A stretch of DNA of 64,000 nucleotides from Anaeramoeba ignava (lineage: Eukaryota > Metamonada > Anaeramoebidae), in contig JAPDFW010000102.1 in NCBI GenBank assembly GCA_028826165.1, positions 1-64,000 of the forward strand, in the 5' to 3' direction. A model generated the notes under the pieces. The model had not been told where the DNA came from. It saw only the letters and a list, made by a program, of their open reading frames with translations, and made no database searches. Each line of letters begins with the position of its first letter. Positions within the stretch are counted from its first letter, which is position 1. Positions 12,908-25,502 of this stretch are shown piece by piece. Made by a program: the position numbers and the translations under genes.

Positions 12908-15900
12908 ATGAATTCTGAAGAACAAAAAGTTGGAATTGAAACAAAATTATTTTCAGGAATAAAAAAAGGAGATATTAAAGATATTCCAGCTCATTGTGTT
13001 CCAAGAACTTGTATTGCAAAAATAACATTACTTGGTTAATAATAATAATAAATAAAAATAAGAAAAAAATTTTAAATTAAAATTAAATTAAAAAAATAAA
13101 AATAGAAATTTTTTTAAATGAAGAATTTGATTTTCCTTCACCTTTAGAATTATCATTAAGTATTGATTCAGGAAAGAGTAAACTTTCAACTGGAGCAATT
13201 CATATTCCAATTAAACAAGAAGAAGAAAATGAATCAAAAAATCAAAAACAAAATAAAAATACAAAAACAACAATTCAAACAATGAAACAACAAAGAAAAT
13301 CAACTCCAATAACTATAACTCCTTCAAAAAATGATAAGAAAAATATTTCTAATAAATTAGAATCTTCAAATTTAATTTTACCTTTTACAGAAAATGATTC
13401 TCAACTTATTTATCAACTTGCTTATGTTTTTTCTTTTCGTTATTTACACAATTTAAAAGTAAAATTATTTATTAATTAATTTATTAATTTATTAATTAAT
13501 TTAATTTTTTAATATTTTTTAGTATTCAGATAATATATTAAATATTCATCTTCAAAGAACAAAAAAAAGAGGAAAGAAAAAATCAACAATTGGTATTGGT
13601 AAAATAAATCTTGCAGATGTTGTAATTATCAAATTTATTTTAAAATAGAAATTTATCAAATTTATTTTAAAAACAGAAATTTATCAAATTTATTTTAAAA
13701 ACAGAAATTTATCAAAATTATTTTAAAAACAGAAATTTATCAAATTTATTTTAAAAACAAAAATTTATCAAAATTTATTTTAAAAACAGAAATTTATCAA
13801 ATTTATTTTAAAAACAGAAATTTATTAAATTTATTTTAAAAACAGAAATTTATCAAAATTTATTTAAAAACAGAAAATTATCAAAATTTATTTTAAAAAC
13901 AGAAATTTATCAAAATTTATTTTAAAAACAGAAATTTATCAAATTTATTTTAAAAACAGAAATTTATTAAAATTTATTTTAAAAACAGAAATTTATCAAA
14001 ACTATTTTAAAAACAGAAAATTATCAAAATTATTTTAAAAATAGAAATTTATTAAATTTATTTTAAAAACAGAAATTTATCAAATTTATTTTAAAACAAA
14101 AATTTATCAAAATTTATTTTAAAAACAGAAATTTATCAAAACTATTTTAAAAACAGAAAATTATCAAAATTATTTTAAAAATAGAAATTTATTAAATTTA
14201 TTTTAAAAACAGAAATTTATCAAAATTTATTTTAAAACAGAAATTTATCAAAATTATTTAAAAAACAGAAATTTATCAAAATTATTTAAAAACAAAAATT
14301 TATCAAAATTATTTAAAAACAGAAAATTATCAAAATTATTTAAAAACAGAAACTTATCAAAATTATTTAAAAACAGAAACTTATCAAAATTATTTTAAAA
14401 CAGAAATTTATCAAAATTTATTTCAAAAACAGAAATTTATCAAAATTTATTTTAAAAACAGAAAATTTATTAAATTTATTTAAAAACAGAAACTTATCAA
14501 AATTATTTTAAAAACAGAAATTTATCAAATTTATTTTAAAAACAGAAATTTATCAAAATTTATTTTAAAACAAAAATTGATTAAATTTATTTTTTAAAAA
14601 TTTATTAAAATTAGTTACAAATGACTTTCGATTCATCACTAAAATTAATAGAACCAAATACAAATAATTTAAGAGCTAAAATTAATATTCGTGTAGTAAC
14701 AATACCTTTAAAAATTGGAGCATTATTAAATATTCAAAATGAAGAAGTTAATGATATTGATGGAGAAGATTTTGAAGAAAAAGATAAACAGTAAAAAAAA
14801 ATATTTTAAATATTTTAAATATTTTAAAAATTAATAAATTAATAAATTAATAAATTAATAAATTATTATTTAGTTCTTCTGATTCAGATGATTTACAATA
14901 TCTTATTGAAGGTCCAGAATTAACACAAATTGAACCAAAACAAAAAAAGAAAAGATTTGGAAAATTAAGAAATAAACTTAAATTTGGAGCAAGATTTAGA
15001 AAAGGAATTAAAAAGAAAGGAGGAAAACAAGAAAATGAAATTATTTCAATTCAAAATCAAAATCAAAATCAAAATCAATCAAATAATGATTTAAATCAAA
15101 TGATAAAAGAAGAAGATTCAAGTGATAAAGAAATAATAAATTTGACAAAAATCTTGAACAAGAAAAACAAGGAAATGAATCAACTGAAAAAATAGAACAA
15201 GAATCACAATCAGAAACACCTATAAAATTTATGAATGAAGAAAATAAATCACTTAAATCTAGTTTAAAAAAATCAAATTCAGCAAATTCTTATCCTTTAA
15301 GTAAATTGATTTTATTGAATTTTAAATTTGAAATTGAAAACAAGTTGGATTTATTAATTTATTATTTTTGTTGGTTCTTTTTATTTATAAATTAATAATC
15401 AATTTTTAGTTTCTTTTTGAAAGTGTAACAAGAACATTACAAAATTTATTTAATTCATCAAAAACAGTGGAAAATATATTCCTTTTAAAAGCAGGAAAAA
15501 GAAGAACTCAAAAATTATTACCATGGATTAATTTATCATCTCTTCAAGGAAAATTAATTTGGATTCAAAATTTTTTAGATATTCAACAAACATTTTCAAC
15601 AGTTGTAAAATATCAACAAAAAATTAAAACAAATAGAACTCCTTTTAAAATTGTTGTTCTTGGATCTGATGTTTTTATAACAGAAATTTTACGTTCATAT
15701 GTTGATATTTTATCAAAAACTCAAAAACCACTTGAATTAATAAAATTTTATATTTTACCAATAGGTAGATTTAAAATTATTTATAAAATTAAATATATAA
15801 TTATTTATAAAATTAAATATAAAATTATATATAAAATTAAATATAAAATTAAATATAAAATTAAATATAAAATTATTTATAAAATTATTTATAAAATTAT

Positions 15901-18307
15901 TTATAAAATTATTTATAAAATTATTTATAAAATTAAATATAAAATTATTAATAAAATTAAATATAAAATTATTTATAAAATTATTTATAAAATTATTTAT
16001 AAAATTATTTATAAAATTAATTATAAAATTATTTATAAAATTATATATAAAATTATATATAAAATTAAATATAAAATTAAATATAAAATTATTTATAAAA
16101 TTAATTATAAAATTATTAATAAAATTATTTATAAAATTAATTATAAAATTAAATATAAAATTAATTATAAAATTATTTATAAAATTATTTATAAAATTAT
16201 TAATAAAATTATTTATAAAATTAATTATAAAATTATTAATAAAATTATTTATAAAATTATTTATAAAAATTAATTATAAAATTAATTATAAAATTATTAA
16301 TAAAATTATTTATAAAATTATATATAAACTTATTTAATAAAATTATTTTATAAAATTATTTATTAAATTATTTATAAAATTAAATATAAAAATTATTTAT
16401 AAAATTAAATATAAAATTATTTATAAAATTATTTATAAAATTAATTATAAAATTAATTATAAAATTATTTATAAAATTATTTATAAAATTAATTATAAAA
16501 TTATTTATAAAATTAATTATAAAATTAATTATAAAATTATTTATAAAATTAAATATAAAATTAAATATAAAATTATTTATAAAATTAAATATAAAATTAT
16601 TTATAAAATTAAATATAAAATTAAATATAAAATTATTTATTAAATTAAATATAAAATTAATTATAAATTATTTATAAAATTAAATATAAAATTATATATA
16701 AAATTATTTATAAAATTAAATATAAAATTAAATATAAAATTATTTATAAAATTAAATAAAAATTGTTTATAAAATTATTTATAAAATTATTTATAAAATT
16801 ATTTATAAAATTAAATATAAAATTATATATAAAATTATTTAAAAATTATTTATAAAATTAAATATAAAATTATTTATAAAATTATATATAAAATTAAATA
16901 TAAAATTAATTATAAAATTAAATATAAAATTATTTATAAAATTAAATATAAAATTATTTATAAAATTAATTATAAATTATTTATTAAATTATTTATTAAA
17001 TTATTTATAAAATTATTTATAAAATTATTTATAAAATTAAATATAAAATTATTTATAAAATTATTTATAAAATTAATTATAAAATTAAATATAAAAATTA
17101 AATATAAAATTAATTATAAAATTATTTATAAAATTAATTATAAAATTAAATATAAAATTAAATTTAAAATTATTTATAAAATTAAATATAAAATTATTTA
17201 TAAAATTATTTATAAAATTAAATATAAAATTATTTATAAAATTAATTATAAAATTATATATAAAATTAAATATAAAATTATTTATAAAATTATTTATAAA
17301 ATTATTTATAAAATTATTTATAAAATTATTTATAAAATTATTTATAAAATTATTTATAAAATTATTTATAAAATTATTTATAAAATTATTTATAAAATTA
17401 TATATAAAATTATATATAAAATTATTTATAAAATTATTTATAAAATCAAAATTAAAAAAGGCAAGAAAATTGATATTGCACTTCATATTGCATCATTAGA
17501 TTCACAATATAGAACTTTATTTATTCATAGTAATTGGAAAAATTTATTTGATGAACAAGAAAAATTTACAAATCAAGAAATAGAATTTATTGTTTCATCA
17601 ATGGATAAATATATATATGGAGGAAAATATACAACATTATTAAATATTAATGAAGCATTTTTAACAATAAAAGGAGAAGATTCTGATTCATTAATAATTC
17701 AAAAAACAATTCCATTTCTTAAATCAATGAAAATTGGTGAACAAAAAGATTTTGAAAAACAAAATGAACATGTTTCAGAACCTCCTAGAGTTAGTCTTGA
17801 TTATTGGGTTAGACATCAAAAAGATAAAAAAGAAATAAAAGAGAAAGATGAAAAGAAAAAAGAATCCAAAAAAGAAAGAAAAGATAAAAAAGTAAAATTA
17901 AAATAAAAATAAAAAAAGTGGAACAAAATTTATTTTATTTATTAATTCTTAATTTATTTTAGATAACAAAACATGTTACTTTGGAATTTGTTGTTGCTAC
18001 TCCTTTAAGAACTATTGCACTTGCATTAAAATTAGATCAAAATGAATTACCAATTTCAGGAGAAAGTTTTTCTTTATTAACAGTTTATACAGATAAAAAA
18101 AGAAATTTATCAAGTAAAAAAGAAACAAAATATCAAAGAAGAGCTTTACAAATTTCAAAATTATTAGCAAAAACACTTGATAATAAAAAAGGATTTGTTG
18201 TTAATATTGATAGTATTGATTGGACTGGAGTTTCTTTAATAACAATTAGACCTCAATGGAATTCTCAAACTAAATATTTTCCTTTAGCAGTTTTTAATAA
18301 AGTGTAA
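12908..18307 (+). CDS. PACS-family (phosphofurin acidic cluster sorting) protein
   Basis: PACS proteins bind acidic clusters in cargo such as furin and link them to AP-1 and COPI in TGN, endosome and ER traffic. About 770 aa. The N-terminal furin-binding-region-like part has CVPRTCIAKITLLG, YVFSFRYLHNLKYSDNILNI and RGKKKSTIGIGKINLADV. The C-terminal PACS domain has FKIVVLGSDVFITEILRSYV, IALHIASLDSQYRTLFIHS, VSLDYWVRHQKD and IDWTGVSLITIRPQWNSQT followed by KYFPLAVFNKV at the end. Eight exons: introns 13035–13105, 13459–13522, 13622–14614, 14791–14873, about 15301–15409, 15765–17460 and 17892–17962. Two introns are giant tandem repeats. One frame shift near 15140 and a phase mismatch at 15300/15410 remain. 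The acidic, Ser-rich region near 14874–15300 is poorly conserved. Family assignment is strong at both ends. Confidence 0.85.
13622..14614 (+). repeat. PACS intron 3: about 28-bp minisatellite
   Basis: This 993-bp intron (GTAATTAT donor, AAATTAG acceptor) consists of some 33 tandem copies of a unit of about 28 bp, AGAAATTTATCAAA plus TTTATTTTAAAAAC, with small length changes. There are no spacers between copies, so it is not a CRISPR array. Confidence 0.85.
15765..17460 (+). repeat. PACS intron 6: 12-bp ATTTATAAAATT minisatellite
   Basis: This is a 1.7-kb intron built from more than 100 copies of a 12-mer related to ATTTATAAAATT, with ATTA/AAAT/TTAT variants. Because 12 is a multiple of three, it stays open by chance and reads as Lys-Ile-Ile-Tyr repeats up to 16273. 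The flanking exons join in frame (…LPIG / KKIDIALH…) when it is removed. Confidence 0.85.
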
Positions 18308-18718
18308 TTTTGAAAAAAAAAGAAAAAAACCGAAAAGAAAATAATTTTTTTTTTTGTTTTTTTTTTTTTTTGAATTGATAAATTTAATTAAAAAAAAGTG
18401 GAACAAAAATGAAAAAATTTTAATTTTTTTTTTCTCTTTTTTTTGAATTTATTTTTAGTTATTTTCCTCAAATTTCTTTTTTTAAATTCAAAAAAAAGAA
18501 AAAACGAAAAGAAAAATCGAAAAGAAAAACAAATCAAATCAAATCAAAATGAAAAAAAAAAATAATTTTGAAGAAGTGGAATAATATAAAAAGCTCTCAA
18601 AAAAAGAAAATCAAAAATCAAAAATGAAAAATGAAAAATGAAAAATGAAAATGAGGAAAATTTGAAATGAAAAATGAAAAAATAGAAAAAGAAATGAAAA
18701 AAAAATTTGATTTGGAAT
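18308..18718. other. Convergent intergenic spacer, PACS / penta-EF-hand gene
   Basis: No coding sequence is seen. The strand facing PACS is purine-rich. AATATAAAAAGCTCTC lies at 18583–18598 and a cluster of AAAAATG repeats (CATTTTT on the minus strand) at 18620–18700. That motif normally stands before genes here, but none starts on either side. Confidence 0.5.
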
Positions 18719-20375
18719 TTAATCCAATTTCATAAAGGACATCATATAGGTAAATAAACTTAAATCCAAAGTAACTTTTCCATCATGATCTAAAACAAAA
18801 CAAAACAAAAAAAAAAAAGGAAATTAATTTTCAAAAAAAAATGCCAGAAAACAAAAACAAACCTTGATCAAACCAAATGAAGATGTTTTTGGATTGTTGT
18901 AATAAAATGCAAAGAGAAATAAAAGCATCATATGCTACGTGTTTTCCATTTTTACCAAATTTACCCATTAAAACTTCAACTGTTTCTTTTGAAAGGTTAT
19001 TATATCCTGCATGTTGTAAAGCTGGAATTAATTCATCCATTTCAAGAGTTCCATTTCCATCTAAATCAATCTTTTCAAAAGCAGTTCTCATCACTTTTTA
19101 TTTTTATTTTTTTAATTTCAAAATTGTTTTTATTTTTAATTTCAATTTCAAAATTGTTTTTATTTTTATTTTTATTTTTATTTTCAAATACTTCTTAAGA
19201 ATTGGAAAAGTTGTTTAAATTCTTGGAAATTGATCTAAATAATAAAAACAAAATTTTTAAAATTTTTAAATTAAATGTTTTGTTTTTTTTTTTTTAAAAT
19301 TGTTTTTTTTACTCCTCCTTTTTTTTGGAAATCAAAAAGTTTAATTAATTTTGAACAAGTCTCATAAGTGAATTTTTCTGAAGATAATTCTAAAGCTTTC
19401 TTTAATTCTTCAGCTTCGATTGTTCCAGATCTTGATAAAAAAAGAAATAAATAAAAAGAAATGAAAAAAGGAAATGAATTAAAAAAAGAAATGAATTAAA
19501 AAAAGAAATGAATAAATAAAAAGAAATTAATTAAAAAAGGGATGAATTAAAAAAGGGGGATTTTTTTGTTTTTGTTTTTGTTTTTGTTTTTGTTTTTGTT
19601 TACTTATCAACATCAACCTAAAAAAGAATAAAAAAATAAATTAATAAATTATTTATTATTATTATTATTTATTATTATATTATTATTTATTATTATTATT
19701 TATTATTATTATTTATTATTATTAAATTAATTTTATATTATTTATTATTATTATTTATTATTATTATTTATTATTTGTTATTTTATTATTATTATTTTAT
19801 TATTTATTATTATTATTTATTATTTATTATTTATTATTATTATTATTTATTATTATTTAATTATTATTATTATTATTATTTATTATTTATTATTTATTAT
19901 TATTTATTATTTATTATTATTAAATTATTTTATTATTTATTATTTATTAATGGTTATTTGTATTGTATTTAATTATTATTATTATTTTCAAATTAAAAAA
20001 AGGAAAAAAAAAGAAAAAAGAAAAAAGAAAAAAGAAAAAAAAACGAACTTGTTGGAACCAAGTCATTAATTGCATATTAAGTTGCATTTGTTGCTGTTGT
20101 TGTTGGAAATAGACTTGTTGTTGTTGCTGTTGTTGTTGTTGCTGTTGTTGTTGGTACTGGAAATATTGTTGGTATTGCTGCTGATTGTAGTTTTGGTGTT
20201 GATATCCATATTGGTTCTGTTGCTGTGGTGAGAACTGCTGTTGCTGATACTGATACTGTTGATACTGTGGTTGATTGAATTGTTGTACCATCCGTGTTTG
20301 TGTTGTGTTCGTTGTTGTGTTCGTTGTTGTGTTAGGTGTTGTCTTTTGAAACATTCTTTGTTGGAATGGATACAT
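18719..20375 (-). CDS. Penta-EF-hand calcium-binding protein (ALG-2/PDCD6/peflin group)
   Basis: Penta-EF-hand proteins bind Ca2+ and recruit partners in membrane repair and ESCRT-linked traffic. The spliced coding length is 804 nt (267 aa), exactly in frame over six exons: 20375–20049, 19617–19604, 19430–19313, 19234–19192, 19093–18863 and 18789–18719. Exon 1 is a Gln/Tyr/Pro-rich N-terminal extension, as in peflin and ALG-2. EF1 (DVDKSGTIEAEE) is canonical and is assembled across the 14-nt micro-exon. EF2 (DFQKKGGINFQEF) is degenerate, EF3 (DLDGNGTLEMDE) canonical, EF4 (GKNGKHVAYDAF) degenerate, and EF5 is DQDHDGKVTLDL. Introns are 431, 173, 78, 98 and 73 bp; the first holds a TTA repeat. 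No frame damage. The assignment to the group is firm; a specific orthologue is not claimed. Confidence 0.85.
19635..19965. repeat. TTA/TTTA repeat in intron 1 of the penta-EF-hand gene
   Basis: A run of TTATTATTATTTATT units lies within the 431-bp intron 19618–20048. Open frames across it (Tyr/Leu/Phe-rich) are by-products of the repeat. Confidence 0.75.
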
Positions 20376-20561
20376 TTTTTTGTTTTCAAAAATCCCAAAA
20401 AAAAAAAAATAAAATAAATTTAAAAAAAATAAAAGAAAAAGAAAAAGAAAAAGAAAAAAATGAAATTAAATTTTTTTTATTTTTTTTAATTATTAAAAGT
20501 GAGAAAAGATGACTAAAAATTATTTTTCCTTTTTTTTTCTTTAATTTTCCCTATTTTATTT

Positions 20562-21635
20562 AAATCTATTTTTTATAAATAATTTTAATAATAATTAATT
20601 AATTAAAATAATAAAAATCAATTATTCACTTTATTTAATAATTAATTCAAATTTAAATTTAAATAATTTATATTGAAAAAATTTAAAATAAATTAAATTA
20701 ATATTTTATATCTATTTTATATAAATAAATTTAATAACAATTAATAAATAAAATAATAAAAATTAATTATTTACTTTATTTATAATTAATCCAAATTTAA
20801 ATTTAATTAATTTATATTGAAAAATTTAAAATAAATTAAATTAATATTTTAAATCTATTTTTATAAATAATTTTAATAATAATAAATTAATTAAAATAAT
20901 AAAATCAATTATTCACTTTATTTAATAATTAATTCAAATTTTAATTTAAATAATTTATATTGAAAAAATTTAAAATAAATTAAATTAATATTTTAGATCT
21001 ATTTTATATAAATAATTTTAATAACAATAAATAAATAAAAATAATAAAAATCAATTATTTACTTTATTTAATAATTAATTCAAATTTTAATTTAAATAAT
21101 TTATATTGAAAAAATTTAAAATAAATTAAATTAATATTTTAAATCTATTTTTATCAATAAATTTAATAATAATTAATAAATAAAAATAATAAAATCAATT
21201 ATTCACTTTATTTAATAATTAATCTAAATTTAAATTTAATTAATTTATATTGAAAAATTTAAAATAAATTAATCAATATTTTATATCTATTTTTATAAAT
21301 AAATTTAATAATAATTAATAAATTAAAATAATAAAAATCAATTATTTACTTTATTTAATAATTAATCTAAATTTAATTTTAATTAATTTATATTGAAAAA
21401 ATTTAAAATAAATTAAATTAATAATTTAAATCTATTTTTTATAAATAAATTTAATAACAATAAATAAATAAAAATAATAAAAATCAATTATTCACTTTAT
21501 TTAATAATTAATTCAAATTTTAATTTAAATAATTTATATTGAAAAAATTTAAAATAAATTAAATTAATATTTTAAATCTATTTTTTATAAATAATTTTAA
21601 TAATAATTAATTAATTAAAATAATAAAAATAAAAT
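20562..21635. repeat. Satellite 1: about 7.5 copies, period about 143–146 bp
   Basis: The marker TCTATTTT recurs at 20565, 20711, 20855, 20998 and 21144 (spacings 146, 144, 143, 146) and onwards. Units contain TCAATTATTCACTTTATTT and TTTATATTGAAAAA. The array lies between the divergent starts at 20375 and 24262. No coding potential. Confidence 0.85.
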
Positions 21636-21884
21636 CATTTCCTAAAAATTTTTTTTCATTTTTATTCCAAATTAAGGTTTCTTTTTTATTTAATTAAATT
21701 GAAAAGTTTGTTTTTTTTTTCTTTTCCAATAAAAACAAGCTTTTCTTTTTAAATTTCCTTTTTTTTTTAAAGAGGAAAATGAAACCAAAAAGAATTTTGT
21801 GTTAAGAGAAGATTTAAAAGAAAAAACTCACTTAAATCTTCATAATTGCACAAAAACATAAATAAAAACATTTTTAAATAATAA

Positions 21885-24195
21885 TTTACAAAATAATTTA
21901 AATTGGAATTTTATATTTATTATGATTAAAAATTTAGTAAAATATTTTAATTAAATTTTATCTTTATTTTTAATTAATATTAAATAATAATTTATAAATA
22001 ATTTAATAGTATTTTATATTTAATAAAATATTTAAAAGGAATTAATTAAATTATTTATATTTATTTTGATTAAAAATTTAATAAAATATTTTAATTAAAT
22101 TTTATCTTAATTTTTAAATAATATTTAATTATAATTTATAAATAATTTAATAGTATTTTATATTTAATAAAATATTTAAAAGGAATTAATTAAATTATTT
22201 ATATTTATTATGATTAAAAATTTAATAAAATATTTTAATTAAATTTTATATTAATTTTTAAATAATATTAAATAATAATTAATAAATAATTTAATATTAT
22301 TTTATATTTAATAAAATATTTAAAAAGGAATTTATTAAATTGTTTATATTTATTATTATTAAAAATTTAATAAAATATTTTAATTAAATTTTATCTTTAT
22401 TTTTAAATAATAATAAATAATAATTAATAAATAATTAAATAGTATTTTATATTTAATAAAATATTTAAAAGGAATTAATTAAATTATTTATATTTATTAT
22501 GATTAAAAATTTAATAAAATATTTTAATTAAATTTTTATATTAATTTTTAAATAATATTTAATAATAATTTATAAATAATTTAATAGTATTTTATATTTA
22601 ATAAAATATTTAAAAGGAATTAATTAAAATATTTATATTTATTATGATTAAAAATTTAATAAAATATTTTAATTTAAATTTTATATTTATTTTTGAATAA
22701 TAATAAATAATAATTTATAAATAATTTAAATATTATTTTATATTTAATAAAATATTTAAAAGGAATTTATTAAAATATTTATATTTATTATGATTAAAAA
22801 TTTAATAAAATATTTTAATTAAATTTTATCTTTATTTTTAAATTAATAATAAATTATAATTTATAAATAATTAAATATTATTTTATATTTAATAAAATAT
22901 TTAAAAAGGAATTAATTAAATTATTTATATTTATTTTGATTAAAAATTTAATAAAATATTTTAATTAAATTTTATCTTAATTTTTAAATAATATTTAATT
23001 ATAATTTATAAATAATTTAATATTATTTTATATTTAATAAAATATTTAAAAGGAATTAATTAAAATATTTATATTTATTATTATTAAAAATTTAATAAAA
23101 TATTTTAATTAAATTTTATATTAATTTTTAAATAATATTTAATAAGAATTTATAAATAATTTAATATTATTTTATATTTAATAAAATATTTAAAAGGAAT
23201 TTATTAAAATATTTATATTTATTATTATTAAAAATTTAATAAAATATTTTAATTAAATTTTATATTAATTTTTAAATAATAATAAATAATAATTTATAAA
23301 TAATTAAATAGTATTTTATATTTAATAAAAATATTTAAAAGGAATTTATTAAATTATTTATATTTATTATTATTAAAAATTTAATAAAATATTTTAATTA
23401 AATTTTATCTTTATTTTTAAATAATATTTAATTATAATTTATAAATAATTTAATATTATTTTATATTTAATAAAAATATTTAAAAGGAATTAATTAAATT
23501 GTTTTATATTTATTATTATTAAAAATTTAATAAAATATTTTAATTAAATTTTATCTTTATTTTTAAATAATATTTAATAATAATTTATAAATAATTTAAT
23601 ATTATTTTATATTTAATAAAATATTTAAAAGGAATTAATTAAATTATTTATATTTATTTTGATTAAAAATTTAATAAAAATATTTTAATTAAATTTTATC
23701 TTAATTTTTAAATAATAATAAATAATAATTTATAAATAATTTAATATTATTTTATATTTAATAAAATATTTAAAAGGAATTAATTAAATTATTTATATTT
23801 ATTATGATTAAAAATTTAATAAAATATTTTAATTAAATTTTATATTAATTTTTTGAATAATAATAAATAATAATTTATAAATAATTTAATAGTATTTTAT
23901 ATTTAATAAAATATTTAAAAGGAATTTATTAAATTATTTATATTTATTATTATTAAAAATTTAATAAAATATTTTAATTAAATTTTATCTTAATTTTTAA
24001 ATAATATTAAATAATAATTAATAAATAATTTAATATTATTTTATATTTAATAAAATATTTAAAAGAAATTAATTAAATTATTTATATTTATTATGATTAA
24101 AAATTTAATAAAATATTTTAATTTAATTTTATCTTAATTTTTGAATAATATTTAATAATAATTTATAAATAATTTAATAGTATTTTGTATTTAAT
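21885..24195. repeat. Satellite 2: about 16 copies, period 144–146 bp
   Basis: The marker AAAAGGAATT recurs at 22034, 22178, 22323, 22467, 22612, 22758, 22904, 23048, 23192, 23337 and 23482 and onwards; every spacing is 144–146 bp. The unit differs in sequence from satellite 1 (it has TTTAATAAAATATTT). About 250 bp of non-repeated, pyrimidine/purine-skewed sequence separates the two arrays. Confidence 0.9.
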
Positions 24196-24220
24196 AAAAA
24201 AAAATTATTTTTTTTTGAAT

Positions 24221-24250
24221 TTTCATTTTTCATTTTTTTCATTTTTTTCT
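24221..24250 (+). promoter_or_regulatory. Triple TCATTTTT motif before the GPI-PLD-like gene
   Basis: TTTCATTTTTCATTTTTTTC and another CATTTTTT sit immediately after satellite 2, 12–42 bases before the ATG at 24262. Confidence 0.45.
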
Positions 24251-24261
24251 TTTACCAGAAA

Positions 24262-25329
24262 ATGAATTACACTTGTTTAATTGTCATTTTAACAGGTTTA
24301 ATATCAACAATTTTTGGATGTGGATATTCAACACATTTCTACATCTCACAGCTAGCAATTGGGGAATCTGGACAATTAACACCAGAATTATACAATTTAC
24401 TTTCAACATATTCAGATATAGTACAAGTTGGATCGAGTTCACCAGATTGGGGATGGAATTTCCTTATTAAGAGATACCAAGAACGCTCGTTATTCATGCA
24501 TGAAGAAATTTTTTTAACAACATCATTTGATTATGTGAAAAAAAAGTTCTCAAATTTTAACGATGAAGAAGCAAAAAAATATTTGGCATTTTTCATTGGA
24601 CTTGGCGGACATCAAACAGCAGATCTTTACTGGCATGGATACAACGGGGATCCATTAGCATTTCTTCTTGAGGCAGCGCATAAAGATTTCAACAAAGAAA
24701 ATTTCGAAGGAATAACTGAGCAAATAGTTGAATGGGGAGTGGATCTTTTTATTTGGAGAAATCAGAAACCGACCGTTAATTTCAAATGGTGGATTCCTGC
24801 CCAAGCTGTTTCGGATATATACACACAAGCCGGCGGTCCTGATGTTTCTCCAACAGAATTTGTGCTTGGAATGGATCTTTTAAAAGCGATTATTTTACTT
24901 CTTAAAACCCTTAATTGGTTCGGTGATGAACTCGGCAAAATTATCGAGCCATGGACCCATGATAACTACATGACCTATGCGCCAGGCGGTATAAATCACT
25001 GCGCAGAAATGTCTGTTCCTTATTATTCTGATGCTTGGCTTTATCTTAATGATAAACAATCAGATTTATCTTCTTTTTTTGCCAAGCCAAAAATTGAATC
25101 CGTTTTTGATCAAGATTTCGAATTTTTTGAAAATGTTATTCCTGCTGCTCAAGAATTGATTGATAATGGTATCCTTGTTATAGACCATACTGATCTTGGT
25201 GATGGTGTTGTTGTTACTGAATCCCCTCATATTCCTGATTTGTCAAAATTCCTCGGTTTGTTAACTCGTTATTTCGGAATTGAAATTTTGCAGAAGCTTT
25301 CTTATGAAGCTCTTCGTGATTTTCTTTAA
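24262..25329 (+). CDS. Secreted zinc-dependent phospholipase C-like protein (GPI-PLD N-terminal domain family)
   Basis: The 355-aa protein begins with a hydrophobic signal peptide (about 1–19) followed by CGYSTHFYISQLAI. SSPDWGW, FMHEEIF, GLGGHQTADLYWHGYNGDP, WWIPAQAVSDIYTQAGG and NHCAEMSVPYYSDAW follow. The conserved His and Asp residues are of the kind that hold the metals in the Zn-dependent PLPC fold (Pfam Zn_dep_PLPC), which forms the catalytic domain of GPI-specific phospholipase D. The β-propeller that follows this domain in animal GPI-PLD is absent. The gene is intronless and undamaged. Its base composition differs from its neighbours: 30 of 60 bases are G or C in 24781–24840. Likely role: release of lipid-anchored proteins or phospholipid breakdown outside the cell or in endosomes. 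The substrate cannot be told from sequence. Confidence 0.75.
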   Translation: MNYTCLIVILTGLISTIFGCGYSTHFYISQLAIGESGQLTPELYNLLSTYSDIVQVGSSSPDWGWNFLIKRYQERSLFMHEEIFLTTSFDYVKKKFSNFNDEEAKKYLAFFIGLGGHQTADLYWHGYNGDPLAFLLEAAHKDFNKENFEGITEQIVEWGVDLFIWRNQKPTVNFKWWIPAQAVSDIYTQAGGPDVSPTEFVLGMDLLKAIILLLKTLNWFGDELGKIIEPWTHDNYMTYAPGGINHCAEMSVPYYSDAWLYLNDKQSDLSSFFAKPKIESVFDQDFEFFENVIPAAQELIDNGILVIDHTDLGDGVVVTESPHIPDLSKFLGLLTRYFGIEILQKLSYEALRDFL

Positions 25330-25502
25330 TTTTTCGTTTTGATTTCTTTTCCAATTCAATTTGATTTTTAATTCAAATTTCTTTTTCAATTCAATTTTGA
25401 TTTCCATGTTGAATGGAAATAAAAACAAATGATTCACAAAATTCATTTTAAAATTTTTTTGGTTTAGATTTATTTAAAATTTAATTAATTTGTATTTTTC
25501 TG

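Noticed and set aside
13622-14614. Possible CRISPR-like array of 28-bp repeats
   Set aside because: Copies are directly adjacent with no unique spacers, and the tract is an intron in a eukaryotic gene.
15765-17486. Open frames of Lys-Ile-Ile-Tyr or Asn-Phe-Ile repeats
   Set aside because: A 12-bp repeat stays open by chance. Splice sites at both ends join PACS exons in phase, so this is intron.
20562-24195. Transposon or centromere call for the satellites
   Set aside because: No transposase, reverse transcriptase, terminal repeats or target duplications are seen; centromere function cannot be read from sequence.
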